NCBI RefSeq assembly: GCF_008710095.1
Contig: NZ_VYKJ01000001.1
Coordinates: 62,001-126,000, forward strand
DNA: 64,000 nucleotides
From: Affinibrenneria salicis
Lineage (GTDB): Bacteria > Pseudomonadota > Gammaproteobacteria > Enterobacterales > Enterobacteriaceae
Direction: 5' to 3'
The translations under genes were made by a program, and so were the position numbers. Below are positions 11,244 through 20,066 of the stretch, in pieces. Positions within the stretch are counted from its first letter, which is position 1, and the number at the start of each line of letters is the position of its first letter. A model generated the notes under the pieces. It was not told the DNA's origin. It saw only the letters and a program-made list of their open reading frames with translations, and searched no databases.

Positions 11244-12353
11244 TCACTCACCGCTTTTCACCCGCGTCCATGCGCGCGTGCGAACCCGATCCAGTCGGGG
11301 TGACAACACTCTCGTGATAAACAGGCGGGCGCGGACCTCATCCGGCGGATAGATGCCGGGGTTGTTGCGCACTTCATCGCTGACCAGCGGCGACGACGCC
11401 TTGTTGGCGTTGGCGTAAAAGACGTGGTTGCTGATATTGGCGATCACTTCCGGCCGCATGAGGTAATTCAGGAACTGATAGGCTTCATCCACGTTTTTGG
11501 CGTCCGCCGGCATGGCGAACAGGTCAAAGGTCACCAGCACCCCTTCCTTCGGAATGCTGTAGCGGATATTCACGCCGTTTTTCGCCTCGTCGGCGCGGTT
11601 CATCGCCTGCATGACATCGCCGGACCAGCCGATGGCCACACAGATGTCGCCGTTGGCCAGATCGTTAATATACTGGGAGGAATGGAAGTAACGGATGCCG
11701 GGACGCAGCTTCAGTAGCAGGCTGGCGGCCAATTGACTGTAGTCTTTCTCGCTGGTGCTGTTGGGATCTTTCCCAAGGTAGTTCAGCACGGTGGCGAAGA
11801 TGTCTTCCGGCGCGTCCAGGAAGGAGACGCCGCAGCGTTTCAGCTTCTCCAGATTCTCCGGCTTGAGCACCAGATCCCAGCTGTCTACCGGCGCGTCCGC
11901 GCCCAGCGCCGCCTTCACTTTGTCGACGTTATAACCGATCCCGGTGGTGGTCCACAGGTAGGGCACGGCATACTTGTTGCCGGGATCGTGCTGGGCGATC
12001 AGCTTCATCAGTTCGGGATCGAGGTTCTTCTCATTCGGCAGCTTGCTCTTATCGAGCGGCTGGAAAACGCCGGTCCCCGACAGGCGTTCCAAAAAACTGT
12101 CCGACGGCACCACCAGATCAAACCCGGTATTGCCCGCCATCAGCTTGCCCTCCAGCACTTCGTTGGAGTCGAAGACATCGTAGACCACCTTGATGCCGCT
12201 CGTTTTCTGGAAGTTATCCAGCGTATCCGGGGCGATATAGTCGGACCAGTTATAGACGTGCAGTACCTTCCCTTGCGCAAACGCGGTGACGGACGCGGCC
12301 ATCGCCAGGCCGGCAATCGCACCTGAAAACCATTTCCTGCGTTGTGTAAACAT
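11244..12353 (-). CDS. potF: Periplasmic putrescine-binding protein PotF
   Basis: A 369-residue secreted protein. The ATG at 12353 (MFTQRRKWFSGAIAG) is preferred over one 7 codons upstream because GGAGGAAGGA lies just before it. The signal peptide ends near TAFAQGK. The mature start VLHVYNWSDYIAPDTL and the C-terminus DRVRTRAWTRVKSG match E. coli PotF, which binds putrescine specifically. It is the first gene of potFGHI. An aldehyde dehydrogenase gene lies 450 bp upstream on the same strand, suggesting coordinated amine uptake and breakdown. Confidence 0.95.
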   Translation of the reverse strand: MFTQRRKWFSGAIAGLAMAASVTAFAQGKVLHVYNWSDYIAPDTLDNFQKTSGIKVVYDVFDSNEVLEGKLMAGNTGFDLVVPSDSFLERLSGTGVFQPLDKSKLPNEKNLDPELMKLIAQHDPGNKYAVPYLWTTTGIGYNVDKVKAALGADAPVDSWDLVLKPENLEKLKRCGVSFLDAPEDIFATVLNYLGKDPNSTSEKDYSQLAASLLLKLRPGIRYFHSSQYINDLANGDICVAIGWSGDVMQAMNRADEAKNGVNIRYSIPKEGVLVTFDLFAMPADAKNVDEAYQFLNYLMRPEVIANISNHVFYANANKASSPLVSDEVRNNPGIYPPDEVRARLFITRVLSPRLDRVRTRAWTRVKSGE

Positions 12354-12803
12354 TCGTTCCTTCCTCCATTTCAACGGGGCTGAATATAAAACGATGCGGT
12401 GTATTACCGGGGTACCGTTTTTATGTGGCGCGCGGCCCGACCATCAGGCGGCGCAAGACGGCCAAACGAAGACCATCCTCCGAAAAAAAGAAAACGGATT
12501 TTATCCACCAATTACTCGCTTTTACCCGCACAATGCGGCACATTTCCCTGCAAATGACGCGGAATATCTGACTGCAGAGTCTTATCTATAGAACAAATTA
12601 CGGTGGGTGGGAAATAGGAAAAACAGATTGCCGAATCAAACGGCCGATACGGGTCCAGCCTGGGCGGATAGCCGTCCAGGCTAGCGGGAAAAACCAGTAA
12701 AAACAATATGCCGCCGGTATCGACGCACCGAATTAGTTCTCCGCCGGCAGCGGAAATTCCAGGATTATTCGTCCCTCTGCATCAACGGGATGGAGCCGCA
12801 GCG
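12354..12803. other. Gene-free interval upstream of potF
   Basis: This 450-bp stretch separates the aldehyde dehydrogenase stop from potF and must carry the potF promoter. The central part (about 12470-12620) is visibly AT-richer. I found no convincing RpoN element, no strong terminator hairpin and no plausible small gene. Confidence 0.5.
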
Positions 12804-14285
12804 TCAGGATGGATGCTTCAGATACCACCCCCATTCGCTTTCACTGGTATATTCCGTGATCTGCTTCGTCTCCAGATAGTTGTCAAGCCCCCAGGTACCC
12901 AGCTCGCGGCCGATGCCGCTTTGCTTGTATCCGCCCCAGGGCGCCTGAGTGAAGGTGGGCTGCGAACAGTTGACCCAGACGATGCCGGCCCGCAAGGCGC
13001 GACTGACGCGCCGGCAGCGTTCCGGATCGGCCGACATGACCGCCGCGGCGAGCCCATAGCGGCTGTCATTCGCCAGGCGCACGGCTTCCTGTTCGTCACC
13101 GAAACGGCGCACGGCGAGTACCGGCCCGAAAATCTCTTCCGTCCACAGCGCGCTCTCCGTGGGCGTATCCACAAATATCGTGGGTTCGACGAACCAACCC
13201 TGCGGCAAATGATCGGGGCGCCGTCCGCCGCACGCCAGCGTAGCGCCTTCGCGCCTGCCCCGCTCGATCGCCTGCATGACCTTTTCGTATTGTCCTGCGC
13301 TGACCAGCGGACCGAGCTGGACGCCCTCCAGCCTGCCGTCGCCAATGCGAATACGGCGGGTAGCGTCGATCAAACGTTCGATCAGACGGTCGTATACCCC
13401 CTCCTGTACCAGAAGACGCGAAGTGGCGGAACAGACCTGTCCCTGATTCCAGAAAATGCCGAACAGCGTCCACTCCACGGCGGCGTCGATGTCGCTATCG
13501 TCGAAAACGATAAACGCGGATTTTCCCCCCAGTTCCAGGCTGACGTTTTTGATGTCCTGGGCGCCCGCCTGCATGATGGCGCGCCCGGTGGGAACGCTGC
13601 CGGTAAAAGATAACTTGTCGACGCCCGGATGGCCGGATAGCGGCGCGCCCGCCTCATTGCCCAGCCCGGTCACGACGTTTAGCGCCCCGGCGGGCAAACC
13701 GGCCGCATCGGCGATGGCGGCCAGCTCCAGCGCGCCCAACGGCGTCAGTTCCGACGGCTTGAGCACGCAGGTACAGCCGGCGGCCAATGCCGGCGCGACT
13801 TTCCAGGCGGCCATTAAAAACGGGTAGTTCCAGGGGATGATCAGACCGGCGACCCCCATGGGCTCGCGCACCACCCGACAGCGAAAGCGATCATCCGGCA
13901 GCGCGATGGGCAGCGCTTCCGTATCCAGGCCCTCGGCCAAATCGGCGTAGTAGTCGAAACAGCCAATCGCATCCTCGACGTCCCATTGCGCCTCCGGCAG
14001 CGGCTTGCCGTTATCTTCCACCTCAAGCAGGGCCAGCCCGAGCTGGCGCTCGCGCATGATGCCCGCCATCGCGCGAAGACAGGCGGCGCGCGCTTTACCG
14101 CTCAAGCGCGGCCACGGGCCTTCGTCGAACGCGCGTCTGGCGGCGGCCACCGCCTTATCGATATCTTCCGCCCCGGCCGCGGCGACTTGCCGTATCAGCG
14201 CCCCGCTGGCCGGATTGAACACCCCCAGGCGGGCGCCCCGCGTCGCCGTTTGCCATTCACCATCGATATAAAGCTGGTCGTACAT
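12804..14285 (-). CDS. Aminoaldehyde dehydrogenase, plant-type (ALDH10-like)
   Basis: A 493-residue NAD(P)-dependent aldehyde dehydrogenase. Cofactor lysine is Lys-176 (KPSEL), general base Glu-251 (LELGGK), nucleophile Cys-285 (GQVCSATSR). Compared from memory, it tracks plant betaine/aminoaldehyde dehydrogenases unusually well: DYYADLAEGLD (111-121), EWTLFGIFW (271-279), GIVWVNCSQP, and a C-terminus with WGWY. Such enzymes oxidise 4-aminobutanal, 3-aminopropanal or betaine aldehyde. Located between potF and an AraC gene and near an amine-oxidase-like gene, it probably oxidises the aminoaldehyde made from putrescine or a related amine. The substrate is inferred. Confidence 0.88.
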   Translation of the reverse strand: MYDQLYIDGEWQTATRGARLGVFNPASGALIRQVAAAGAEDIDKAVAAARRAFDEGPWPRLSGKARAACLRAMAGIMRERQLGLALLEVEDNGKPLPEAQWDVEDAIGCFDYYADLAEGLDTEALPIALPDDRFRCRVVREPMGVAGLIIPWNYPFLMAAWKVAPALAAGCTCVLKPSELTPLGALELAAIADAAGLPAGALNVVTGLGNEAGAPLSGHPGVDKLSFTGSVPTGRAIMQAGAQDIKNVSLELGGKSAFIVFDDSDIDAAVEWTLFGIFWNQGQVCSATSRLLVQEGVYDRLIERLIDATRRIRIGDGRLEGVQLGPLVSAGQYEKVMQAIERGRREGATLACGGRRPDHLPQGWFVEPTIFVDTPTESALWTEEIFGPVLAVRRFGDEQEAVRLANDSRYGLAAAVMSADPERCRRVSRALRAGIVWVNCSQPTFTQAPWGGYKQSGIGRELGTWGLDNYLETKQITEYTSESEWGWYLKHPS

Positions 14286-14370
14286 ATTTTGCGTCTCCCT
14301 GATGATCCGGTTACGTGGCGGTAGCCAGAAGAAAAAGAATTGCTCGTTTTATTGCGGCGGCCGCGCCGGC

Positions 14371-14470
14371 GACGTCAAAAATCGCGCCCGGAAATTTTTT
14401 GCGGCGTACCGTCCCTGGCCGCCGCTGACGCAACGTCAAAAATTTCTCCCGGAAATTTTTTGCCGCAGGT
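14371..14470. repeat. Tandem duplication (61-bp period) at the 3' end of the AraC-type gene
   Basis: Two imperfect copies of a block of about 37 bp begin with acgtcaaaaat at 14372 and again at 14433, and share cccggaaattttttgc. The right copy encodes the last residues and stop of the AraC-type protein; the left copy lies just beyond the stop. Offset is exactly 61 bp, which suggests a small tandem duplication that later diverged. Confidence 0.7.
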
Positions 14471-15281
14471 AGGATTTCGGCGCCAGTCCGGTTTCCTCGC
14501 GAAAACAGCGATAAAAGGTCGAAAGGGAATGAAATCCCGCCGCTTTGGCGTCGTCGTCAATGCGATGCTGCTGCCCCTCGCCGTTATCCCACAGCGTCAG
14601 AACGTGGCGCAACCGGAGTCGGTTAAGATATTGATAGAAACTACAGCCCATCACCTGGTTGAGAAAAAAGGAAATCTGATTGCGGGTATAGCCGGTGGCG
14701 GACGCGACCTGGATCAGACTCAGTTCCGGATTCAGATAGGGTCGCTGCTGGGAAAAATACTGTTGAATATCGCCGGACATGATGCTCAATTGCCGGGCGG
14801 ACAGCCCCAGCCGCCGGAACGTCGCTCGCGAATCCGCGCCGCCCGGCGGCGTTTTTCCCTGGGACAGCAGGGACGCGTACTCGTTGACGCGGGTAATCAT
14901 GCCGTCGCATACCGTGATGATCTCGCAGCAGCAGATAACGGCGCGGCTATCGCTGCCGCTGAGCGGCGTCTGATACTGCAGAGTAGCGGTATCCCCGTCG
15001 ACGCGCAGACGATCGATATAGCGCAGCGCGGCTTCCGTCGGCTTCGACAGGCAGGCGTGCAGGTAGTCGCGCAGTTCGTCCGGCGCGATGCGGCACCCCT
15101 GGAAAAAGTCATTGTATTCCACCTGCGGGGAATACAGGCTCATAAGCCAATCAATGTCACCCCGCCACCAGGCGCGGTAATAATTCATCATGACCTGTTG
15201 CGTGCGATGATTTACCGTCTCGGGTGGATAAGCGACGGTTTTCAGTTGGTCAGGCCCGCGAATATCATCATCCATAATCAT
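14436..15281 (-). CDS. AraC-family regulator with an N-terminal NTF2/SnoaL-like domain
   Basis: A 281-residue protein. The C-terminal 100 residues are an AraC double HTH (second helix region around FHSLSTFYRCFREETGLAP). Unusually, residues about 20-135 do not look like an AraC cupin but like a small NTF2/SnoaL-type alpha+beta barrel (YYRAWWRGDIDWLMSLYSP at the start). This could bind a small ligand such as an amine or aldehyde. It sits between an oxidase gene and an aldehyde dehydrogenase gene on the same strand and is their likely activator. The N-terminal fold is assigned by pattern, not by search. Its 3' end has been duplicated in tandem. Confidence 0.8.
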   Translation of the reverse strand: MIMDDDIRGPDQLKTVAYPPETVNHRTQQVMMNYYRAWWRGDIDWLMSLYSPQVEYNDFFQGCRIAPDELRDYLHACLSKPTEAALRYIDRLRVDGDTATLQYQTPLSGSDSRAVICCCEIITVCDGMITRVNEYASLLSQGKTPPGGADSRATFRRLGLSARQLSIMSGDIQQYFSQQRPYLNPELSLIQVASATGYTRNQISFFLNQVMGCSFYQYLNRLRLRHVLTLWDNGEGQQHRIDDDAKAAGFHSLSTFYRCFREETGLAPKSYLRQKISGRNF

Positions 15282-15359
15282 ACCTGCTGCAGGTGCGTAA
15301 CATAGAACCCTTCCAGTAAAATATCAGTAAAAACAGACCATTGCCAACGCGGCGCGCAA

Positions 15360-16757
15360 TCAGGAATCGAAACCGATGCCGAGCGCGTCAAAGGTTTTCA
15401 GCAGCACATTACGATGCCCGTCCCGGTCTTCGCGCGCAAGGGAGCGAATGGCCGCCTGCACGCCCGCAAAACGCAGCGGCTCCGGCGGAAAATGAACCGG
15501 CGCGCGGGATGTCATGCGTAATTCGGTGCGCGCCGTTTTCTCTCCGGCCAGCTGGTCCAGCATGTTCAGCGCGGCGAAACGGCAGGCCGAGACGCCCAGC
15601 CCGGTAAAGCCCAATGCGTAGGCGATCCGGCCGTCGGCCTCGCACCCGGTGAACATCGTCGTCCGGGCCGAGGTATCGATGATGCCGCCCCAGGCGTGGC
15701 TGAAACCAATATCCCTGATGGCGGGGAAAACTTCGCTGAACTGTTCGGCCAGACGGTTAAACGTCTCTGGCCGCTGGGTCAGCGACTCGTCGCGCCGGCT
15801 GCCGAAATGGTAGATGGCGTCGTACCCGCCCCACAGAATACGATTATCGGCGGTCTTACGGAAATAGTGGAAACGGTTGCCGCTGTCGGAGATGCCGTAG
15901 CGTCCGACCCAGCCGATGGCTTCCAGCTGTCGCTCGCTTAGCGGGTTAGAGACGATCGCGTAGTCGTAGACCGGGATCACGGTCGACGCCAGGTGGCGCA
16001 GCAGCGGCACCGCGATATTGGTGGCGAGCACGACCTGTCCGGCCACAGCCTCGCCGGACGACGTACGCAGCAGAATATTCTGCCCCTGTTGCTTCAACGC
16101 GGTTACCGCGCTGTTTTCATACAGTTCGACTCCCTGAGCCAGACAAACCCGGCGTAATTCGCTGACCATTTTGGCCGGATTCACCAACGCATAGTTCGGC
16201 TCAAAGAGTCCGGCGCGATAAAAGGAAGAATTAAACTTATCGGTCAGGCTGGCGCCCTCCAGCCATTCGCACGCGATGCCGAAGCGCTGGTATTCCTGCT
16301 GCATCGAACGCAGCCCTTCCAGTTGCCAGGGGTGGCTGGCAAGGTTCAGCTGCCCCGTGCGCTCAAATTCAATCTGCATTCCATACGCGTCCAGATCCGC
16401 CTCGAGCTCGTCGAGATTGGCTCTGCCCAGCGCAATGAGTTTTTCCGTTTCCTGCGGCCAGCGTTTAATGGCGATCGACGTGCCATGAGAAATACTCGGG
16501 GAACAGAAGCCGCCGTTGCGGCTGCTCGCCTCGGAGCCGCAGTGTTTGGCTTCGATAATGACAATCTTCTTTTCGGGCCAGCGACGACGGGCCAGCAGCG
16601 CCGTCCACAGGCCGGTGTAACCGCCGCCGACGATGGCAAGATCGCAGGAAATACGCGCCTGCAGCGCGGGGGCGGCGGCCTCCCCGGCGATCGTATCCAG
16701 CCAGAAAGGATAGGGTTTTACGTTAACAAATGCATCGGGGTTTGAATAAGACGTCAT
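15360..16757 (-). CDS. FAD-dependent amine oxidoreductase (PuuB-like, DAO family)
   Basis: About 465 residues from the ATG at 16757 (MTSYSNPDAF), chosen because TCAGGAG precedes it; an in-frame start 6 codons upstream is less supported. A dinucleotide-binding motif VGGGYTGLW lies near residues 43-51, followed by EASSRNGG typical of PuuB/OrdL oxidases, and a C-terminal FAD segment (GFTGLGVSA). The family includes gamma-glutamylputrescine oxidase. No puuA-like ligase is present nearby, so it may act on a free amine or amino acid. Together with the aldehyde dehydrogenase it would give a two-step oxidative route. Confidence 0.85.
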   Translation of the reverse strand: MTSYSNPDAFVNVKPYPFWLDTIAGEAAAPALQARISCDLAIVGGGYTGLWTALLARRRWPEKKIVIIEAKHCGSEASSRNGGFCSPSISHGTSIAIKRWPQETEKLIALGRANLDELEADLDAYGMQIEFERTGQLNLASHPWQLEGLRSMQQEYQRFGIACEWLEGASLTDKFNSSFYRAGLFEPNYALVNPAKMVSELRRVCLAQGVELYENSAVTALKQQGQNILLRTSSGEAVAGQVVLATNIAVPLLRHLASTVIPVYDYAIVSNPLSERQLEAIGWVGRYGISDSGNRFHYFRKTADNRILWGGYDAIYHFGSRRDESLTQRPETFNRLAEQFSEVFPAIRDIGFSHAWGGIIDTSARTTMFTGCEADGRIAYALGFTGLGVSACRFAALNMLDQLAGEKTARTELRMTSRAPVHFPPEPLRFAGVQAAIRSLAREDRDGHRNVLLKTFDALGIGFDS

Positions 16758-16872
16758 GCAAGGCTCCTGAAACACAATATATCTCTGTCACTCTGCCGTT
16801 GAGTCTAGACACAGCATGAAGTGAAACAAAGACCGCCGCTTTCCGTGCGGGTCCGCAAGAAATCTCGGGATA

Positions 16873-16899
16873 GAAAAATCCGCCGAATGGCGGCGGATT
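16873..16899 (-). terminator. Rho-independent terminator after mazG
   Basis: Reading from mazG, an inverted repeat AATCCGCC...GGCGGATT is followed directly by TTTTTCTA. It lies 40 bp after the mazG stop. Confidence 0.75.
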
Positions 16900-16938
16900 G
16901 AGGGATGAGATTCGGGGGGATCGGGCAATGCGTGGCGG

Positions 16939-17739
16939 CTACCCTTGTTTTTCCTGATTTTTCACCTGCTGCCACGCCGCTTCCATCTCATCCAGCGAGG
17001 CCTGATCCATGGTTTTAGCGGACTGGCCGATAATCTGTTCTACCTGGCGAAAGCGGCGACAGAATTTGCGATTGGCCTCCTGCAACGCCCGTTCGGCCTT
17101 ATGGCCCAGATGGCGTGAAAGGTTGACGGTCGCAAACAGTAAATCGCCAATCTCTTCGCCCAGCTTTTCTTCATCAATCACCGCCTGCCGGGCTTCATAC
17201 ATCACCTCGTCGATCTCTTCGTACACCTTATCGACGACCGGCCCCAGGCTGTCCCAGTCAAAGCCCACGGCGGCGCAACGTTGCTGAATCTTTTGCGCCT
17301 TCATCAGCGCCGGCAGGACATCGGGAATATCATCCACGGCGGAATGGCGATCTTTGGCGGAACGTTCCCGCGCCTTCGTGTGCTCCCAGCCGGCCCGTGC
17401 GGCCTTGCCGTCCGCCGGCGTCGCCGCGCCGGCGAAAATATGCGGATGGCGCCGCTCCAGCTTGTCGCTGATGGCGTTGCACACGTCGGAGAAATCAAAC
17501 AGCCCTTGTTCCTGCGCCATTTGGGCGTAAAACACCACCTGAAACAGCAGGTCGCCCAGTTCGCCGCGCAGATCGTCAAAGTCCTGACGGCTGATGGCGT
17601 CCAGCACTTCGTAAGTTTCTTCCAGCGTATAGGGCGTCAGCGTGTCGAAGGTCTGTTTACCATCCCACGGACAGCCGTTTTGCGGGTCGCGCAGGGTTTT
17701 CATAATCTCGATTAAACGTTCAATAGCGGATACGGTCAT
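16939..17739 (-). CDS. mazG: Nucleoside triphosphate pyrophosphohydrolase MazG
   Basis: A 266-residue protein (E. coli 263) with two MazG repeats; the N-terminal one carries CPWDGKQTF and the EETYEVLDA metal-binding helix, the C-terminal one EEIGDLLFATVNLSRH. It hydrolyses NTPs to NMPs and in E. coli lowers ppGpp during starvation. It lies 89 bp downstream of relA, the conserved order. The usual downstream gene pyrG has been displaced by the polyamine block. Confidence 0.96.
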   Translation of the reverse strand: MTVSAIERLIEIMKTLRDPQNGCPWDGKQTFDTLTPYTLEETYEVLDAISRQDFDDLRGELGDLLFQVVFYAQMAQEQGLFDFSDVCNAISDKLERRHPHIFAGAATPADGKAARAGWEHTKARERSAKDRHSAVDDIPDVLPALMKAQKIQQRCAAVGFDWDSLGPVVDKVYEEIDEVMYEARQAVIDEEKLGEEIGDLLFATVNLSRHLGHKAERALQEANRKFCRRFRQVEQIIGQSAKTMDQASLDEMEAAWQQVKNQEKQG

Positions 17740-17761
17740 GCGGTTACCTGGAGAAAGAGAA

Positions 17762-17780
17762 AGGCGGGAAAGTCCCGCCT
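17762..17780 (-). terminator. Hairpin between relA and mazG
   Basis: Stem aggcggga / tcccgcct with an aag loop; on the minus strand it is followed by TTCTCTTTCTCC. It probably terminates or attenuates relA transcription before mazG. Confidence 0.6.
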
Positions 17781-17828
17781 GAACAGGGCGACTGGCCCGA
17801 CAAAAAAGCCGAATGTTGCCCCGCGCGC

Positions 17829-20057
17829 TTACGCCCGCTGCAGGCGGCTGGCGTCGATCACATCGGGCAGTTGGTTCAGCTTCGCCAGCACCCTGCCCAA
17901 CACCTGGAGATTGTAGATCTCAATTTCCATATCGATGGTGGCCAGTTGCTGCTTTGTATCGCTGCGGCTGGAAACGCCCAGCACATTGACCTTTTCGTTC
18001 GCCAAAATAGTAGTGATATCGCGCAGCAGCCCGCTGCGATCGTTGGCTACGACGCGCACCACCAGCGAATATCCGCTGGAGTAGCTTTCGCCCCACACCG
18101 CCTCGACAATGCGCTCCGGCGCAGTGCTGCGCAGTTCGTCCAGCTGTTCGCAGTCGGCGCGATGAATCGAAATACCGCGCCCGCGCGTGATGAAGCCGAC
18201 GATATCATCGCCGGGGATCGGCTGACAGCAGCGCGCGATATGGTGCATCAGGTTGCCGACGCCCTCCACCACCACGCGCCCGTTATCAGTGCTGCGCGCC
18301 GTGGGCGGCGCTTTTTGCGTCAGCTGGCGCAGCGCCTCGCGGTCCTGCTCCTCGGCGCTCGGCTGCTTAAGCTGCGACTGCAGGAAGTTGACCATCTGGT
18401 TCAGCCGGATGTCCCCGCCGCCTAAGGCCGCCAGCAACTCGTCCAAAGAATTGACGTTATAACGCGGCAGCAGCATTTTTTCCGCCGCTTTCAGGCTGAT
18501 ACCCAGATGCTCCAGCTCGTCGTCGAGGATCTGCCGCCCGGCGACGATATTTTTCTCCCGATCCTGCTTGCGGAACCAGTTATGGATCTTCGACCGACCG
18601 CGGCTGGTGGTGACATAACCCAGATTCGGGTTAAGCCAGTCGCGGCTGGGGTTGGGCTGCTTCTGGGTAATGACCTCGATCTGATCGCCCATTTGCAGTT
18701 GATAGGTAAAGGGCACGATGCGTCCGCCAATCTTAGCGCCGATGCAGCGGTGGCCGATATCGCTGTGGATATGGTAGGCGAAGTCTAGCGGCGTGGAACC
18801 GGCCGGCAAATCGACCACATCGCCCTTCGGCGTAAACACGTACACCCGATCGTCGAACACCTGGCTGCGAACTTCGTCCAACACCTCGTCCGAATCCGCC
18901 ATCTCTTCCTGCCAGGCGATCAGCTTGCGCAGCCAGGCGATACGCCCTTCGTAGCCCGAACGCCCGCCGGCCACCGCCCCTTCTTTATATTTCCAGTGCG
19001 CCGCCACGCCCAGTTCCGCGTCCTCGTGCATCTGACGGGTGCGAATCTGAATCTCCAGCGTTTTACCGCCCGGCCCCAGCACCACGGTATGGATAGATTG
19101 GTAGCCGTTGGGTTTGGGATTGGCCACGTAGTCGTCGAACTCGTCCGGCAGATGGCGATAGTGGGTATGCACGATACCGAGCGCGCCATAACAGTCCTGC
19201 AGCCGCTCAACCACAATACGCACGGCGCGTACGTCGAACAGTTCGTCGAACGACAGCGATTTTTTCTGCATCTTGCGCCAGATGCTGTAGATATGTTTCG
19301 GCCGCCCGTAGACATCGGCCTGCACGCCTTCTTCCTTCATCGCCTTGCGCAGATCGATGACGAAGTTATCAATATACTGTTCGCGATCGATACGTCGCTC
19401 GTGCAGCAGCCTGGCGATGCGCTTGTACTCTTCCGGGTGCAGATAGCGGAAGCAGAAATCCTCCAGCTCCCATTTGAGCTGGCCGATTCCCAGCCGGTTG
19501 GCCAGCGGCGCATAGATATTGGTACATTCTTTCGCCGCCAGCACGCGCTCCTCTTCCGGCGCGTCCTTCACTTCGCGCAGATGGGCGATGCGCTCGGCCA
19601 GTTTGATCACCACGCAGCGGAAATCTTCCACCATCGCCAGCAGCATGCGGCGAATATTATCGACCTGCTCCGAGGCCATTGAGTCGTGCTGGGTCGCCTT
19701 CAGCTGGCGGATGGCGTCCATATCGAGCACGCCGTGCACCAGATTAACGATGTTTTTGCCGTAGTGCTCTTTCAGCGTTTCCTCATCCACCACGTTGGCG
19801 TTGGCCAGCGGAAACAGCAGCGCGGCGCGCAGACTATCGTTATCCATGCTGAGCGTGGAGAGAATTTCGACCATTTCGATGCCCCGCCACAGCAGCAGCG
19901 AGGCCTCGGGATGATCTTTCGTTTGCTGTTCGCAGTAACGCCAGGTTTCGGCTAATCGCTCACATGACTGCTGACTGGCGATCCCTAATGACGCGATCCA
20001 CGCGTCAGGCTCAAACTCTCCAGCCGTATTCAAATGTGCACTTCTTACCGCAACCAT
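17829..20057 (-). CDS. relA: GTP pyrophosphokinase (ppGpp synthetase I) RelA
   Basis: A 742-residue protein (E. coli 744). It makes pppGpp/ppGpp on stalled ribosomes. Order of domains: degenerate HD hydrolase region (about 50-190), synthetase domain with the conserved NPKPNGYQSIH loop (about 310-320), TGS domain (about 405-470), helical and Zn-finger region with ARCCQPIPGDD, and a C-terminal ACT domain. The HD part lacks the intact HD metal site of SpoT, so synthesis only is expected. It lies 9 bp from rlmD, same strand. Confidence 0.97.
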   Translation of the reverse strand: MVAVRSAHLNTAGEFEPDAWIASLGIASQQSCERLAETWRYCEQQTKDHPEASLLLWRGIEMVEILSTLSMDNDSLRAALLFPLANANVVDEETLKEHYGKNIVNLVHGVLDMDAIRQLKATQHDSMASEQVDNIRRMLLAMVEDFRCVVIKLAERIAHLREVKDAPEEERVLAAKECTNIYAPLANRLGIGQLKWELEDFCFRYLHPEEYKRIARLLHERRIDREQYIDNFVIDLRKAMKEEGVQADVYGRPKHIYSIWRKMQKKSLSFDELFDVRAVRIVVERLQDCYGALGIVHTHYRHLPDEFDDYVANPKPNGYQSIHTVVLGPGGKTLEIQIRTRQMHEDAELGVAAHWKYKEGAVAGGRSGYEGRIAWLRKLIAWQEEMADSDEVLDEVRSQVFDDRVYVFTPKGDVVDLPAGSTPLDFAYHIHSDIGHRCIGAKIGGRIVPFTYQLQMGDQIEVITQKQPNPSRDWLNPNLGYVTTSRGRSKIHNWFRKQDREKNIVAGRQILDDELEHLGISLKAAEKMLLPRYNVNSLDELLAALGGGDIRLNQMVNFLQSQLKQPSAEEQDREALRQLTQKAPPTARSTDNGRVVVEGVGNLMHHIARCCQPIPGDDIVGFITRGRGISIHRADCEQLDELRSTAPERIVEAVWGESYSSGYSLVVRVVANDRSGLLRDITTILANEKVNVLGVSSRSDTKQQLATIDMEIEIYNLQVLGRVLAKLNQLPDVIDASRLQRA

Positions 20058-20066
20058 AATTTCTCC

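Noticed and set aside
12512..12706. 64-codon minus-strand frame upstream of potF
   Set aside because: Composition is not protein-like and no ribosome-binding site is seen; the interval more likely carries the potF promoter.
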